The notes: generated by a model not told the origin, from the letters alone. 64,000 bases of DNA from Streptomyces avidinii (GCF_014650695.1 NZ_BMVL01000001.1:83563-147562); one strand, 5' to 3'; positions 15,565 through 24,603 are shown, counted from the first letter of the stretch. Numbers and translations: made by a program.

Positions 15565-15870
15565 ATGTCGTCGAGCGACGACCACATATCAGTCGACTTC
15601 GCGACGCTGCAGAGCGTGGCAGGGGACCTGGAGGAGATCCTCAAAACGCTCAACGAGCAGTTGGACCAGCTCTACCGGCGCGTCGAGAAGGCCGTGCTCA
15701 GCTGGGACGGCGAGGCCCGCCAGACCTTTGTGGACCAGCTCGACAAGTGGGACCGGTCCGCCCAGGACCTGGAGGCCACCCAGGCCTGGCTCCACGACAT
15801 CGTGGTGAACGGCCACCACACCTACGCCGCCGCGCACCGGACCGTGCTGCGCGGCTGGGGAGCCGCCTGA
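15565..15870 (+). CDS. WXG100-family protein
   Basis: A 101-residue protein of classic WXG100 size, with helix one (FATLQSVAGDLEEILKTLNE), turn LSWDGEARQTF (W-D-G, about residue 47) and helix two (WDRSAQDLEATQAWLHDIV). These small dimers are secreted by type VII systems or pair with larger LXG-like toxins. Ribosome site GGGGGG is seven bases upstream of the ATG. Its stop overlaps the toxin start by one base, so the two products are made together. No secretion ATPase (EccC) is in the window. Confidence 0.85.
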   Translation: MSSSDDHISVDFATLQSVAGDLEEILKTLNEQLDQLYRRVEKAVLSWDGEARQTFVDQLDKWDRSAQDLEATQAWLHDIVVNGHHTYAAAHRTVLRGWGAA

Positions 15871-17576
15871 TGGCGGGCCCACCGCCACCCTCCCCCGCCG
15901 CGAACGGGGGTTACGACGTCCAGCCGGTGCACGTAAATCATGCGGCCGACCTGGTGAAAGAAGCCCAGTTCGCCCATGCCGAGCGGGCGTTCGCCCTCGT
16001 CGACGTACTGAACAAGTACAACCAGTCCGCCGGGACCGGCCGGGGAGCGGACGCGTTCGCCGACGCCTACATGGAGGTGGCGGCGAAGTTCCTGGAGGCA
16101 TGGGGCCGCAGCGTGGTCAGTGCGGGCGGGGCCTCCGTCGGCCTGAACCACACCGCCAACCACTACGTCCTGGCCGAATGGGAGGCCGGCGGCCGCAAGG
16201 GGGCCCAGCCGGGCAGGCAGCCGGAGCCGGTGGTCATCAACAAGCCGCCGCGCTACGGACCCGTCAACCCCATCAAGTGGACCGGCACCGGCGAGGACGT
16301 AGACTCGTGGTGGATCTCCGGGGTCATCGGCGAGTTCCCCGACTTCCTCGCGGACATCATCCGGCCCGCCATCGAACACGGCCTGCGCCTCGGCAAGGTC
16401 CACGAGATCACCCCGGGCATCAAGGACGACGAGGTCCGGGCCATGGCCAAGGCATGGCGCACGCTCGGCTCCGAAGCCGTGAAGGCCTCGGACGATTTCA
16501 ACGCGGCCATCGCAGGCATCACGAACCCGAAGGAAAAGGGCGAGTGGCAGGCCGCGATGCGGACCTTCGGCCAAAGCATCTGGGGCGCCACGGCGTGGGG
16601 CAGGCAGCTGGACGCGGCAGGCGCTCGAACCGAGAAGGACGGCCGCCAGTGGCGGCACAGCAAAGACGTCACTCCCGACCGTCGGCGCCCCGTCATCGAC
16701 GTGCTGAAGGAGACGGCGGACAAGGTCGCGGACATCCTGGACCACGTCGCCGACGTCGGCGAGAAGACCAGAAAGTTTACGAGCCAGGCCGGCATCAACG
16801 CAGCGAAGGCCACTGCCTCGGACCTCACCGACCTGAGCCTGATGAGCCTGACCAGACTTGCGGCCGGCATGCTCATCGGCCGGATCGTGCTCTTGTTCCG
16901 CACCCACATGGACAAGGAGGGGTGCGACGCGGTCGTCGAGACCTACCACAAGGAGTTCACCGAGGCAGGGAGCAAGCTCAAGGCCCTCATCTGGGAGCTC
17001 GACTTCGCGAGCAAGAGCGCCCCGACCTACTCGGCGGAGATCGCCCGCGCCCAGGGCTTCGGCGCCCGCTCGCTCAACGAGTTCAAGAAGGAACACAGCT
17101 GGCAGATCGGCGGGGAGAGCCCCTCCCCGTACATGTACTCGCTGGACCTGGCGACGAACGAGGGGCTGGGCGGCGCCCACACCATCGACAAGCACGTCGG
17201 CAAGACCGACGAGCAGCTCCTCCAGCGGATCAGGGACGAGCAGCGAGCGAACGGCAAGTTCGACATCCAGTCGTCCTCGTCTTTCCCGGACATGAATTCG
17301 GCCCAGAAATACACTCAGTACTGCATTCGCCAGAACACCACGGAGATCCAGGACTGGCTGAAGAATCCTCCACCCCAGCCGCAGACCAAGCCCTTCAGAG
17401 TGTCGACGGTGCCGATCGAGGGGCCGCTCAACACACCCACCGTGACCGGACGGACCGTGACGGTCGAGGACGTCAAGATCACGTCCCCCAAGGACACGCA
17501 CGGTGTGATCGTCAAGTTGAAGTACGACCCGAGTCTGAACCCACCATTCATCGTCTACACGTCGGCACCTGAATAA
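15870..17576 (+). CDS. Polymorphic toxin with C-terminal RNase A-like domain
   Basis: A 568-residue protein built as an export module plus toxin tip. Residues 15-105 form a WXG-like helical region, 110-420 are a helical linker, and about 434-568 match the bacterial RNase A-like (CdiA-CT, RNAse_A_bac) domain. That domain shows GGAHTIDKHVGKT with candidate catalytic His437 and His442, then SSSSFPDMNSAQKY, a long helix ending EIQDWL, and the closing strand PPFIVYTSAPE. The family degrades RNA in competing cells. It has no signal peptide, consistent with type VII export with the two WXG partners. The putative immunity gene overlaps its stop codon (TAATG). Confidence 0.8.
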   Translation: MAGPPPPSPAANGGYDVQPVHVNHAADLVKEAQFAHAERAFALVDVLNKYNQSAGTGRGADAFADAYMEVAAKFLEAWGRSVVSAGGASVGLNHTANHYVLAEWEAGGRKGAQPGRQPEPVVINKPPRYGPVNPIKWTGTGEDVDSWWISGVIGEFPDFLADIIRPAIEHGLRLGKVHEITPGIKDDEVRAMAKAWRTLGSEAVKASDDFNAAIAGITNPKEKGEWQAAMRTFGQSIWGATAWGRQLDAAGARTEKDGRQWRHSKDVTPDRRRPVIDVLKETADKVADILDHVADVGEKTRKFTSQAGINAAKATASDLTDLSLMSLTRLAAGMLIGRIVLLFRTHMDKEGCDAVVETYHKEFTEAGSKLKALIWELDFASKSAPTYSAEIARAQGFGARSLNEFKKEHSWQIGGESPSPYMYSLDLATNEGLGGAHTIDKHVGKTDEQLLQRIRDEQRANGKFDIQSSSSFPDMNSAQKYTQYCIRQNTTEIQDWLKNPPPQPQTKPFRVSTVPIEGPLNTPTVTGRTVTVEDVKITSPKDTHGVIVKLKYDPSLNPPFIVYTSAPE

Positions 17577-18169
17577 TGGAGCGAATGATGGAAGAAGGCC
17601 GACTCGACGCGCGCAGCTGGTCGGACGCGCTCAAGCTGTACGAGCGGCTCTCCACGTTCGTCGCTGTCGCTCCACGCACGCACGACGAGTGGTGGCTCGA
17701 TGTGGGAGAGGTCATGCGTCTGGAGACCCGGGACCCGCGGGGCTGGGAATCCATCGACCCCTACGAGGGCGAGGACGAGCGCCGGGAAGACCCCCTGTTC
17801 CCGTGGCTGGCGACACCCTCCACCCCTGAGGACGCAGAACGCTACCTGCCACGGGTGAGGGAGCTCTCCCGGTCCTCGGTGAAGTCGCTGGTCGTCCTAT
17901 TGGGGGTACTCGGCCTGGACGTCGCCAAAACCTGGCGCTGGGAGGAACGCAGACCGGAAATGGAACGCCGGGCTGACGTGATTCTTTCGCGATTCCCGCG
18001 CGGAACCCGCTTCTACACCAACCTCGGCTGGAAAGGCGACCGTCCGGATTTCTACGAACAGGGGACCTGGGGCGGCTACGACCCCTTCAGTCACTACGAC
18101 TGCGATGCCGGGCTGATTGCCGTGAACGACAACGAAGTTGCCGTGCTCTGGAACTTCCTGTCCACCTGA
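17576..18169 (+). CDS. Putative immunity protein for the RNase A-like toxin
   Basis: A 197-residue acidic protein whose start overlaps the toxin stop (TAATG), the usual position of a cognate immunity gene. I do not recognise the family. It is rich in Trp, Glu and Asp (DEWWLDVGEVMRLE, DPYEGEDERRED), ends in a beta-rich stretch (DAGLIAVNDNEVAVLWNF), and has no signal peptide or membrane segment, as expected for a cytoplasmic inhibitor. Internal ATG codons at 17585 and 17588 could also serve as starts. Immunity function is inferred from position and composition only. Confidence 0.6.
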   Translation: MERMMEEGRLDARSWSDALKLYERLSTFVAVAPRTHDEWWLDVGEVMRLETRDPRGWESIDPYEGEDERREDPLFPWLATPSTPEDAERYLPRVRELSRSSVKSLVVLLGVLGLDVAKTWRWEERRPEMERRADVILSRFPRGTRFYTNLGWKGDRPDFYEQGTWGGYDPFSHYDCDAGLIAVNDNEVAVLWNFLST

Positions 18170-18195
18170 CCAGCCCGCCGAACAGGGAAGACCGC

Positions 18196-18495
18196 ATGCT
18201 CACCAGATCCGCCGCCTACCCCGACCGGGAGACCGCCCAGTGGGCCACCCAGCAGGTGGTCACCCGCAACGAGCAGGCCATCCACCGCTGGCTGGCCCAG
18301 GGCACCCGCCCCCGCCTGACCGTCGAAGCCTCCTGGCCCTCGCGCGAGGACCCGGTCGGCCGCGTCCTGCTCCAGGCCATGGCGCTCGCCGGGCGCGGGG
18401 CCGTGGACGTGCGGGCCGCACGGGTGGTGCTCCGGCGGGAGCCGGGCGGCCCGCTCGGCTTCGTCGTGCACGGCACCTTCCCGATCTACCTGTAG
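18196..18495 (+). CDS. Orphan RNase A-like toxin fragment
   Basis: A 99-residue ORF matching the C-terminal two thirds of the same RNase A-like fold as the large toxin. RSAAYPDRETAQ corresponds to SSSSFPDMNSAQ, NEQAIHRWL to TTEIQDWL, and VVLRREPGGP with GFVVHGTFPIY to the closing strands. The opening part with the catalytic HxxxKHVG is missing, so it is unlikely to be an active RNase alone. It looks like a displaced toxin tip left with its own immunity gene, as in orphan cassettes of polymorphic-toxin loci. It could be recombined onto the upstream toxin. The sequence upstream of ATG 18196 does not restore the domain. Confidence 0.65.
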   Translation: MLTRSAAYPDRETAQWATQQVVTRNEQAIHRWLAQGTRPRLTVEASWPSREDPVGRVLLQAMALAGRGAVDVRAARVVLRREPGGPLGFVVHGTFPIYL

Positions 18496-18507
18496 AGGCA
18501 CCGGCCC

Positions 18508-19185
18508 ATGTCCATGAAGCCCCTGGAGTTCGACCGCCGCTACGGCGAGCTGGACCAGGTCGTCAGCGCATACGCCGGCCTCGCCGCCGACGACACCCCC
18601 GACCGGCCCGGCCGGGCCCTCACCGCCTACCTGCGGCACACCTGGCACACCCGGCCGTGGGCCCTGTCGGTCGCCGAGCAGCAGCTGCGCAGCTACGCCC
18701 AGAACCCGCCCGGCCGACTCCGCCACCGCCTCGGCGAGTTCTACCCGGTGCCGGACATCGGCCTCCCCGAGCCCGACATCCAGCAGTGGCTGCTGCTGCT
18801 CGCCGACCACATCAGGCGCAGCGTGGAGGAGGGTCGGGTCCCGTCCCCGGCAGCGCTGCCCGACACGCACTGGGAGTGGCACGCCCGGTTCCCGGAGCTG
18901 GGCCAGTTCCTGGGCGGCTGGTTCTCGCAGGACATGCCCGACGAGTTCGAGGACCACGAAGCCGCGGTCCGCGACTACGCCGGCTCGGCCGACCCGACCG
19001 TGGTGGCGCGCCTCGTCGGTGAGCTGCGCGAACTGCTCGCCCTCGGCCTGGAGGAGGTCGACTACGCGGCCGGCGTGGCCGAGCTGGGCATGGAGGTCGA
19101 CCCGCCGGCCCCGTACGCGCCGAGCGCCTGGCTGGCCCTCGTCTCGGAGCGGCTGGACCGCCCGCGCACCGAGTACGTCCAGTAG
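18508..19185 (+). CDS. CdiI-like immunity protein (contact-dependent inhibition family)
   Basis: A 225-residue protein. The central segment FPELGQFLGGWFSQDM followed by DEFEDHEAAVRDYAG and helical ELRELLALGLEE resembles the CdiI immunity family paired with the RNase A-like CdiA toxin of Yersinia kristensenii (the hallmark is a QFLGxYxxQD motif). An N-terminal helical extension of about 110 residues precedes it. It follows the orphan toxin fragment by 12 bases. Start ATG 18508, with a second ATG two codons later. It is distinct in sequence from the 197-residue immunity candidate upstream. Confidence 0.7.
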   Translation: MSMKPLEFDRRYGELDQVVSAYAGLAADDTPDRPGRALTAYLRHTWHTRPWALSVAEQQLRSYAQNPPGRLRHRLGEFYPVPDIGLPEPDIQQWLLLLADHIRRSVEEGRVPSPAALPDTHWEWHARFPELGQFLGGWFSQDMPDEFEDHEAAVRDYAGSADPTVVARLVGELRELLALGLEEVDYAAGVAELGMEVDPPAPYAPSAWLALVSERLDRPRTEYVQ

Positions 19186-19210
19186 GCCGGCCCGGTCGGC
19201 GAGGCACCCC

Positions 19211-20503
19211 CTAGATCCGCGGCTTCTTGTCCTTCGCGGCGAGGGCGGCGGGGTTCACGTCCACCCAGTTGCGGTCGATGTTGAGGGTGATTCCGCCGTA
19301 GGTGGCGTCGTGGTCGCCGCGGAACTGGTGGGCCCGGCGCGGGCCGGCCCACTTGGCGGTGCCCTTCGCCAGGCCCATGTCGGCGTCGCCCACGGAGGCC
19401 GAAAGGTTCCAGCGGGCGGCCCAGAGCACGTCGGGCATGGCCTGCGGGGCCTGGTGGTAGTGGGCGCTGAGGGCCTTGACCCCGGAGCTCACGGAGACGT
19501 AGGCGGCGGAGCGGTAGCCCAGCTCGTGCAGCCGCTGAGTCCAGGCGGTCAGGTAGGCGACGACCGGGGCGTCCCAGGTGGCGCGGTCCGTGTAGTTCTC
19601 CAGGTCGTTGTAGAGCACCGTGCCCACGGGCAGCCGCAGCGACCGGGCCGCGTCCACCGCGCCCTCGGCGGCCTCCCGGCCCTGCGCGTCGGCCCCGGAG
19701 GGGTCGGTGGACAGGCCGGTGGCGGCGTTGTGCCAGGGCTGCGGGCCCACCCAGATCGGCATCAGGTGCCATCCCGCGGCGGCCTGACGTTCGACCCAGC
19801 GGGCCGTGAGCCGCGGCTGGGCGCAGGCTCGGGCCCGGCCGCCGATGTAGACGCCGATCGCGCCGAATGGGGAATCGGCCCGCCAGGTGTCCATGGCCTT
19901 CTGGGTGGGGGCGGTGCAGGCGTCGAAGCCCTCGCCCTTGAAGGGTTCCTGGGCGCTACGGGGACCCGGGCCGCCGGCGGTCGGCACGGCGACGACGGGG
20001 GCCGGGGCGTGCGGGGTGTGCGGGGGCGCCGCGGCGCGCACCTGCGCCAGTACCCGGCGTACGGCGTCGGGCGTGGCCCCGTAGGAGACGGTGGCCATGA
20101 CCTCGGACCGGCGCAGGGCGTACCGCAGTTCGTTGCTGTCGGAGCGGGGCGGAACCTCGCGCAGGGCGGTCCAGGAGTCCACGGTGACGGTCGGGATGTC
20201 GGCGCGCTCCGGGGCCTTGCCGAGGGGTTCGAGGTGCAGGGTGTCGGCGCGGACGGCGACGGCCCGGCCGGTGCATTCGGCCTGGGTGCCGGCGTGGCCC
20301 AGGTACAGGGTGGGCAGGTCGAGGCGCACGCACGTGTCGGGGTTCCGGTCGAGGTCGACGACCCGCCAGTCGGCGGGGAGGGTGACGCGCAGACCGAGGT
20401 AGTCGACGATCCGGCCGCCGCCGTCATCGTCGGCGGCGGACTGGACGGGAATCAGCAGGGCGGCGCCGAGCAGGCCGCTCAGCAGGGTTCGGATGGGGGC
20501 CAT
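19211..20503 (-). CDS. Secreted DUF1906 glycoside-hydrolase-like protein
   Basis: A 430-residue exported protein. A signal peptide is seen at residues 1-23 (MAPIRTLLSGLLGAALLIPV, cut near SAA). An N-terminal domain (about 30-170) is of unknown type. The C-terminal half (about 200-430) is the DUF1906/Rv2525c-like barrel: GEGFDACTAPTQKAMDTW, IGVYIGGRARAC, GWHLMPIWVGPQ, VLYNDLENY with acidic residues in the active-site position, and ending HQFRGDHDATYGGITLNID. The family is thought to act on cell-wall or surface glycans. Start ATG 20503 places the signal peptide at the N-terminus. A perfect 8-bp palindrome lies at 20537-20561. Confidence 0.83.
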   Translation of the reverse strand: MAPIRTLLSGLLGAALLIPVQSAADDDGGGRIVDYLGLRVTLPADWRVVDLDRNPDTCVRLDLPTLYLGHAGTQAECTGRAVAVRADTLHLEPLGKAPERADIPTVTVDSWTALREVPPRSDSNELRYALRRSEVMATVSYGATPDAVRRVLAQVRAAAPPHTPHAPAPVVAVPTAGGPGPRSAQEPFKGEGFDACTAPTQKAMDTWRADSPFGAIGVYIGGRARACAQPRLTARWVERQAAAGWHLMPIWVGPQPWHNAATGLSTDPSGADAQGREAAEGAVDAARSLRLPVGTVLYNDLENYTDRATWDAPVVAYLTAWTQRLHELGYRSAAYVSVSSGVKALSAHYHQAPQAMPDVLWAARWNLSASVGDADMGLAKGTAKWAGPRRAHQFRGDHDATYGGITLNIDRNWVDVNPAALAAKDKKPRI

Positions 20504-20536
20504 GATCCAGATGGGTACCAGACTCCGGCCGCCGTG

Positions 20537-20561
20537 AACTGTGCACGCTTCGAGCACAGTT
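20537..20561. promoter_or_regulatory. 8-bp perfect inverted repeat upstream of the DUF1906 gene
   Basis: AACTGTGC (20537-20544) and GCACAGTT (20554-20561) are exact complements with a nine-base spacer, 34-58 bases upstream of the DUF1906 start. Size and position fit an operator for a dimeric regulator. No known regulator is assigned. Nothing else is seen in 20562-20691. Confidence 0.4.
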
Positions 20562-20691
20562 GGCCCGTCCGGCCCAGGCCGGCCCAGCCCGGCCCGTCGC
20601 CGTGGGTCACCTGCACGAGTGAAACGGGCTCGGGCCCGTCACCGAGGCATCCCTGGTCGGGGGCATGACGGGGCCCTGCGGGCCGAACCTG

Positions 20692-21318
20692 TCAGTCATC
20701 GCGCCGATCAAGGACCTGAACCTCCAGATGCGGCCAGACCGTGGCCAGGCGCGCATGGTCGCCGGCCGCCGGCACGGTCATCGGACCCAACGAACCGTCA
20801 GGACCGAAATGGACCAGGGTACCGGTCGTACCGTCCACCTCAACGGGCTCAAGACCGGTGACGGGGATGCCGTTTTCGTAGCGCTGGGTCCAGGCTCCGT
20901 TGAGGCGGCGGTTGGTATGGGCGAGCCACTCGCTGAGCGCCGCAACCACGGACATGCCACGGCGGGGATGGCCGTCGGGCAGTACCTCGACCTGCGGGAA
21001 ATCGAAGAACCGGAGATCCTTCGTCGCCATGACCGGCTTCTTCACGCTCCGGCCGTGCTCGTCCACACGGGTGTCAGTGCCCCGTCCGTCGTCCCGGACG
21101 GACAGGGAACCGTCGGAATGGAGAACGACGACGCAGCGCCCCCCGCCCTTGCTCGCTGCTTCGTCTGCGGCATAGGCAAGGACCTCAAGGACGAGGTGCC
21201 AGGGTCCGTCCGGAGCGAACTCCGCGGGACTGGCCCGGATCTGCGCCAGATGATCCGTATCGACGACGCTGGACCAATCGTGCGTCGTGTTGACCCAGGA
21301 AGCCCTCGATGTGTCCAT
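20692..21318 (-). CDS. GyrB-like HATPase-domain protein
   Basis: A 208-residue protein resembling only the ATP-binding N-terminal domain of DNA gyrase B/topoisomerase IV. It has EVLAYAADEA (normally EVVDNAxDE), the strand-loop LSVRDDGRGTDTRVDEHGRS, a DLRFFDF segment and the glycine loop RRGMSVVAALSEWL. The transducer, TOPRIM and C-terminal domains of GyrB are absent, so it cannot be a topoisomerase. It sits downstream of an XRE/DUF397 pair on the same strand. That recalls Streptomyces regulatory clusters in which such a pair accompanies a small ATPase, so a signalling or partner-binding role is more likely. Confidence 0.75.
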   Translation of the reverse strand: MDTSRASWVNTTHDWSSVVDTDHLAQIRASPAEFAPDGPWHLVLEVLAYAADEAASKGGGRCVVVLHSDGSLSVRDDGRGTDTRVDEHGRSVKKPVMATKDLRFFDFPQVEVLPDGHPRRGMSVVAALSEWLAHTNRRLNGAWTQRYENGIPVTGLEPVEVDGTTGTLVHFGPDGSLGPMTVPAAGDHARLATVWPHLEVQVLDRRDD

Positions 21319-21372
21319 CAGACAATTATCCAGCGTGGCTGACGACGGCTCACGGGATGCGCGCCTGGATCT

Positions 21373-21573
21373 TCAGACCCGCCCCTTCACAGCCTGGATG
21401 AACGGCGCCCAAGCGTTGGCCGGGAACAGCAGGACCGGACCGGCGCCCGCCAGCTTGGTGTCCCGGACGGGGACGACGCCGGGGAGGTCGTCGGAGACCT
21501 CCACGCACTCGCCACCGTCTCCGTTGCTGTACGAGGACTTGCGCCAGGACAGGCCGTTCACGTCTGCGCACAT
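21373..21573 (-). CDS. DUF397 domain-containing small protein
   Basis: A 66-residue DUF397 protein with the hallmark [23 protein letters not shown], and C-terminal [10 protein letters not shown]. Such proteins are the small partners of Scr1/WhiJ-type XRE regulators in Streptomyces and can act as antagonists of them. Its start overlaps the end of the XRE gene by 16 bases, so the two are translationally linked. Confidence 0.92.
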   Translation of the reverse strand: MCADVNGLSWRKSSYSNGDGGECVEVSDDLPGVVPVRDTKLAGAGPVLLFPANAWAPFIQAVKGRV

Positions 21574-22394
21574 TTCGCATGCTCCTCCGCCACCGACTCG
21601 ATCAAAACCAGGGACGCCTCCGGCGACAGCGCGGCAGCCCTGGCAAGATCGTATGACCTCCAGTGACGCGCAACCAGGGCCGGATAGTCGAGCAACTGCC
21701 CCGCGTGGGGCCCCTCCGTGTAGGCCGCGTCGGGTGCGTCAGCGAACTGCATGATGCGTACATACGCTCCCAGAGCACCATGGGCACCCGCCGAGAACGG
21801 CACCACCTGCACGGTGATCCGGTGGGCGCGGATATATGACGAGATATGACGTAGCTGAGCAGCCATCACAGCGTGACCGCCGACTGCCGAACGCAGTACA
21901 GCCTCGTGCAGAACGACCCACAATTCGGGGGTAACCGGATCATCAAGAAGTCGCGCACGCTCTACGCGGGCCGCAACCAGGGAATCGACACGTTCCGCCA
22001 GTCCCGTGGGACTTGCGGCCCGAACTACAGCGCGGGCGTAGTCCCCTGTCTGGAGCAGCCCGGGAACCAACGTGGGGCCGTAGTCGAAGATGGCCGCCGC
22101 CAGGCGTTCCAACTCGGCCGCTTCGGCGAAATACTCGACATGCTTGGACTTGAACGCCCTGGCCAGGCGGACGAAGTAGTCCCCGGTGTCGAACACCTTG
22201 TCGATCAGCTCCGCGATCTCCGGACGCAGCCTCCGCGTGCCGCACTCCATCTGCCCGACGTACGCCCCGCTAGTGAAGATCCGGTCGCCCAAACCGTCCT
22301 GACTCAGCCCGGCCGCTTCCCGGTGACGCCGCAGCTCCTCGCGGGCGAACTCCTGCGGAGTCTGCGCTCCACCCAGATCCTTCGGCTTGGCCAT
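21558..22394 (-). CDS. XRE-family regulator (Scr1/WhiJ-like, DUF5753)
   Basis: A 278-residue DNA-binding protein. The Cro/C1-type helix-turn-helix covers about residues 18-75 ([26 protein letters not shown]). A DUF5753 C-terminal domain follows (about 95-270: [50 protein letters not shown]). Start ATG 22394 gives the usual MAKPK opening; the frame upstream is not family-like. With the overlapping DUF397 gene it forms the standard regulator pair linked to development in Streptomyces. The 195 bases upstream show nothing recognisable. Confidence 0.9.
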   Translation of the reverse strand: MAKPKDLGGAQTPQEFAREELRRHREAAGLSQDGLGDRIFTSGAYVGQMECGTRRLRPEIAELIDKVFDTGDYFVRLARAFKSKHVEYFAEAAELERLAAAIFDYGPTLVPGLLQTGDYARAVVRAASPTGLAERVDSLVAARVERARLLDDPVTPELWVVLHEAVLRSAVGGHAVMAAQLRHISSYIRAHRITVQVVPFSAGAHGALGAYVRIMQFADAPDAAYTEGPHAGQLLDYPALVARHWRSYDLARAAALSPEASLVLIESVAEEHAKCAQT

Positions 22395-22589
22395 GAGCCA
22401 ACTCCCCGCTTCCGCAGTGCCCTTACTCCACGAAAAGCGTAGTCCCCGCCGAGTCCACGAGACAGCGGAAGGCATTGATACGACCACGCAACGTCACGGC
22501 GCCGGCCGGGAAGAGCAAGGCCGCTGTCAGTGCCGCTGGTTAACGTGAACGGTGTCAGTCGTAACCGAAGACACCACGGGGGATCACAC

Positions 22590-23021
22590 ATGAAGCAGGC
22601 ACACAGGCGCGGCAAGGCCGCCGCGATCGCCACGCTGACCACGGCGCTCACGCTGACGCTCGCGGCCGGTACGGCCCAGGCCTCGTCGGGGGGCGAGATC
22701 ATCGGCTACCCCGGGCCCGACGGGCTGATCTGGATACCCGAGCAGGCCGGTTCCAGCGGCTTCGTCTCGGGCGGCCTCTCGCCCCGGCTGGACACGTTCA
22801 TCACCTTCGGCTGCGCGGGCGGCGGCACCATAGAGGTGGCCTTCCGCCTCGACAACCACCCGGACCGCAACCCGGCCCCCTTCACGGTCGACTGCCCCGA
22901 GAGCGACCCGGCGCGCGTCACCGTCCCCCTCGGCACCGGCCTCCAGGGCGGATTCGGGGCCTGGGTGACGGCCTCGGCCCCGTCCACCCGCTGGGGCGCC
23001 ACGGTCGTCCAGCCCGAGTAG
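22590..23021 (+). CDS. Small secreted protein of unknown function
   Basis: A 143-residue exported protein. A typical signal peptide spans about residues 1-34: basic MKQAHRRGKAA, hydrophobic TLTTALTLTLAAG, cleavage near TAQAS. The mature part is beta-rich with two cysteines (FGCAGG and VDCPES) that could form a disulfide. I recognise no family. Start ATG 22590 has GGGGGAT upstream; the longer frame from 22530 would bury the signal peptide. A strong hairpin terminator follows at 23035-23076. Confidence 0.75.
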   Translation: MKQAHRRGKAAAIATLTTALTLTLAAGTAQASSGGEIIGYPGPDGLIWIPEQAGSSGFVSGGLSPRLDTFITFGCAGGGTIEVAFRLDNHPDRNPAPFTVDCPESDPARVTVPLGTGLQGGFGAWVTASAPSTRWGATVVQPE

Positions 23022-23034
23022 CCCCGAACACGCC

Positions 23035-23076
23035 ACAGCGCCCGCCACCCCTGGTCGGGGACGTGGCGGGCGCTGT
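23035..23076 (+). terminator. 14-bp perfect hairpin after the secreted-protein gene
   Basis: ACAGCGCCCGCCAC (23035-23048) pairs exactly with 23063-23076 around a 14-base loop, beginning 13 bases after the stop. It lies between convergent genes and may serve both strands. Confidence 0.8.
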
Positions 23077-23116
23077 GTCGGGAGTTCCGTACGCCGTTGT
23101 ACGGACCGTATGAGGG

Positions 23117-23143
23117 GTCCCTCCCCCGAGGGGGAGGGGGGAC
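23117..23143 (-). terminator. C/G-rich hairpin after gltD
   Basis: GTCCCTCCCCC (23117-23127) pairs with the G-rich 23130-23143 with a small bulge, ending eight bases beyond the gltD stop on the minus strand. A second short hairpin (TCCGTAC/GTACGGA) lies next to it. Confidence 0.6.
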
Positions 23144-23150
23144 TGCTGCG

Positions 23151-24603
23151 TCAGACGGTCAGAGAACGATCCGTCGGCTTGACCGGGTACGGGAGGGCAC
23201 TGGAGCCGGTCAGGAAGCGGTCCACGCCGCGGGCGGCCGAGCGGCCTTCCGCGATGGCCCAGACGATGAGCGACTGGCCGCGGCCCGCGTCGCCGGCGAC
23301 GAAGACGCCGTCCGCGTTGGTCGCGTAGGAGGCGTCGCGGTCGATGTTGCCGCGGGCGTCCAGGTCCAGGCCGAACTGCTGGACCAGGCCGTTCGCCTGG
23401 TCGGTGCCCGTGAAGCCCATCGCCAGGGTGACCAGCTGCGCGGGGAGGACGCGCTCGGTGCCGGGCTTCTGGACGAGCTTGCCGTCCTCGAAGGCGACCT
23501 CGATCAGGTGCAGGGACTGGACGTTGCCGTCCTCGTCGCCCTCGAAGTGGGTGGTGGAGACGGAGTAGACCCGCTCGCCGCCCTCCTCGTGGGCCGAGGT
23601 GACCTTGTAGAGCATCGGGAAGGTCGGCCAGGGCTGGTTGGCGTTCCGCTCCTCGCCCGGCTTGGGCATGATCTCCAGCTGCGTGACCGAGGCCGCGCCC
23701 TGGCGGTGGGCGGTGCCCACACAGTCCGCGCCGGTGTCGCCGCCGCCGATGACGATCACGTGCTTGCCCTCGGCCGTGATGGGGGGCGCCATGAAGTCGC
23801 CCTCCTGGACCTTGTTGGCGAGCGGCAGGTACTCCATCGCGAAGTGGATGCCGTTCAGCTCGCGGCCCGGGACCGGCAGGTCGCGGGAGACGGTCGCGCC
23901 CGCCGCGATGACCACCGCGTCGAACCGCTTGCGCAGGTCGGTGGCGGTGATGTCGCGGCCGACCTCGATGCCGGTGCGGAACTTGGTGCCTTCCGCGCGC
24001 ATCTGCTCGATGCGGCGGTTGATGTGCACCTTTTCCATCTTGAACTCGGGGATGCCGTAGCGCAGCAGGCCGCCGATGCGGTCGGCGCGCTCGTACACGA
24101 CCACGGTGTGGCCGGCCCGGGTCAGCTGCTGGGCGGCGGCCAGACCGGCCGGGCCGGAGCCGATGACGGCGGCGGTCTTGCCGGACAGCCGCTCCGGCGC
24201 CTGCGGGGTGACATCGCCGTTGTCCCACGCCTTGTCGATGATCGAGACTTCGACGTTCTTGATGGTGACGGCGGGCTGGTTGATGCCGAGCACGCACGCC
24301 GACTCGCACGGGGCCGGGCACAGCCGCCCGGTGAACTCCGGGAAGTTGTTCGTCGCGTGCAGTCGCTCCGACGCGGCGGTCCAGTCCTCGCGGTACGAGA
24401 AGTCGTTCCACTCCGGGATCAGGTTCCCGAGCGGGCACCCGTTGTGGCAGAACGGGATGCCGCAGTCCATGCAGCGGCCGGCCTGCTTGCTGATGATCGG
24501 GAGCAGCGAGCCCGGAACGTAGACCTCGTTCCAGTCCTTCAGCCGGTCGGCGACAGGCCGGGTACAGGCGGTCTCGCGCGCGGTGGTGAGGAAGCCCTTC
24601 GGG

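Noticed and set aside
14475..15869. Upstream extension of the toxin reading frame by 465 codons
   Set aside because: This part is the wrong frame of the PPOX and WXG genes. The toxin starts at the ATG at 15870, overlapping the previous stop.
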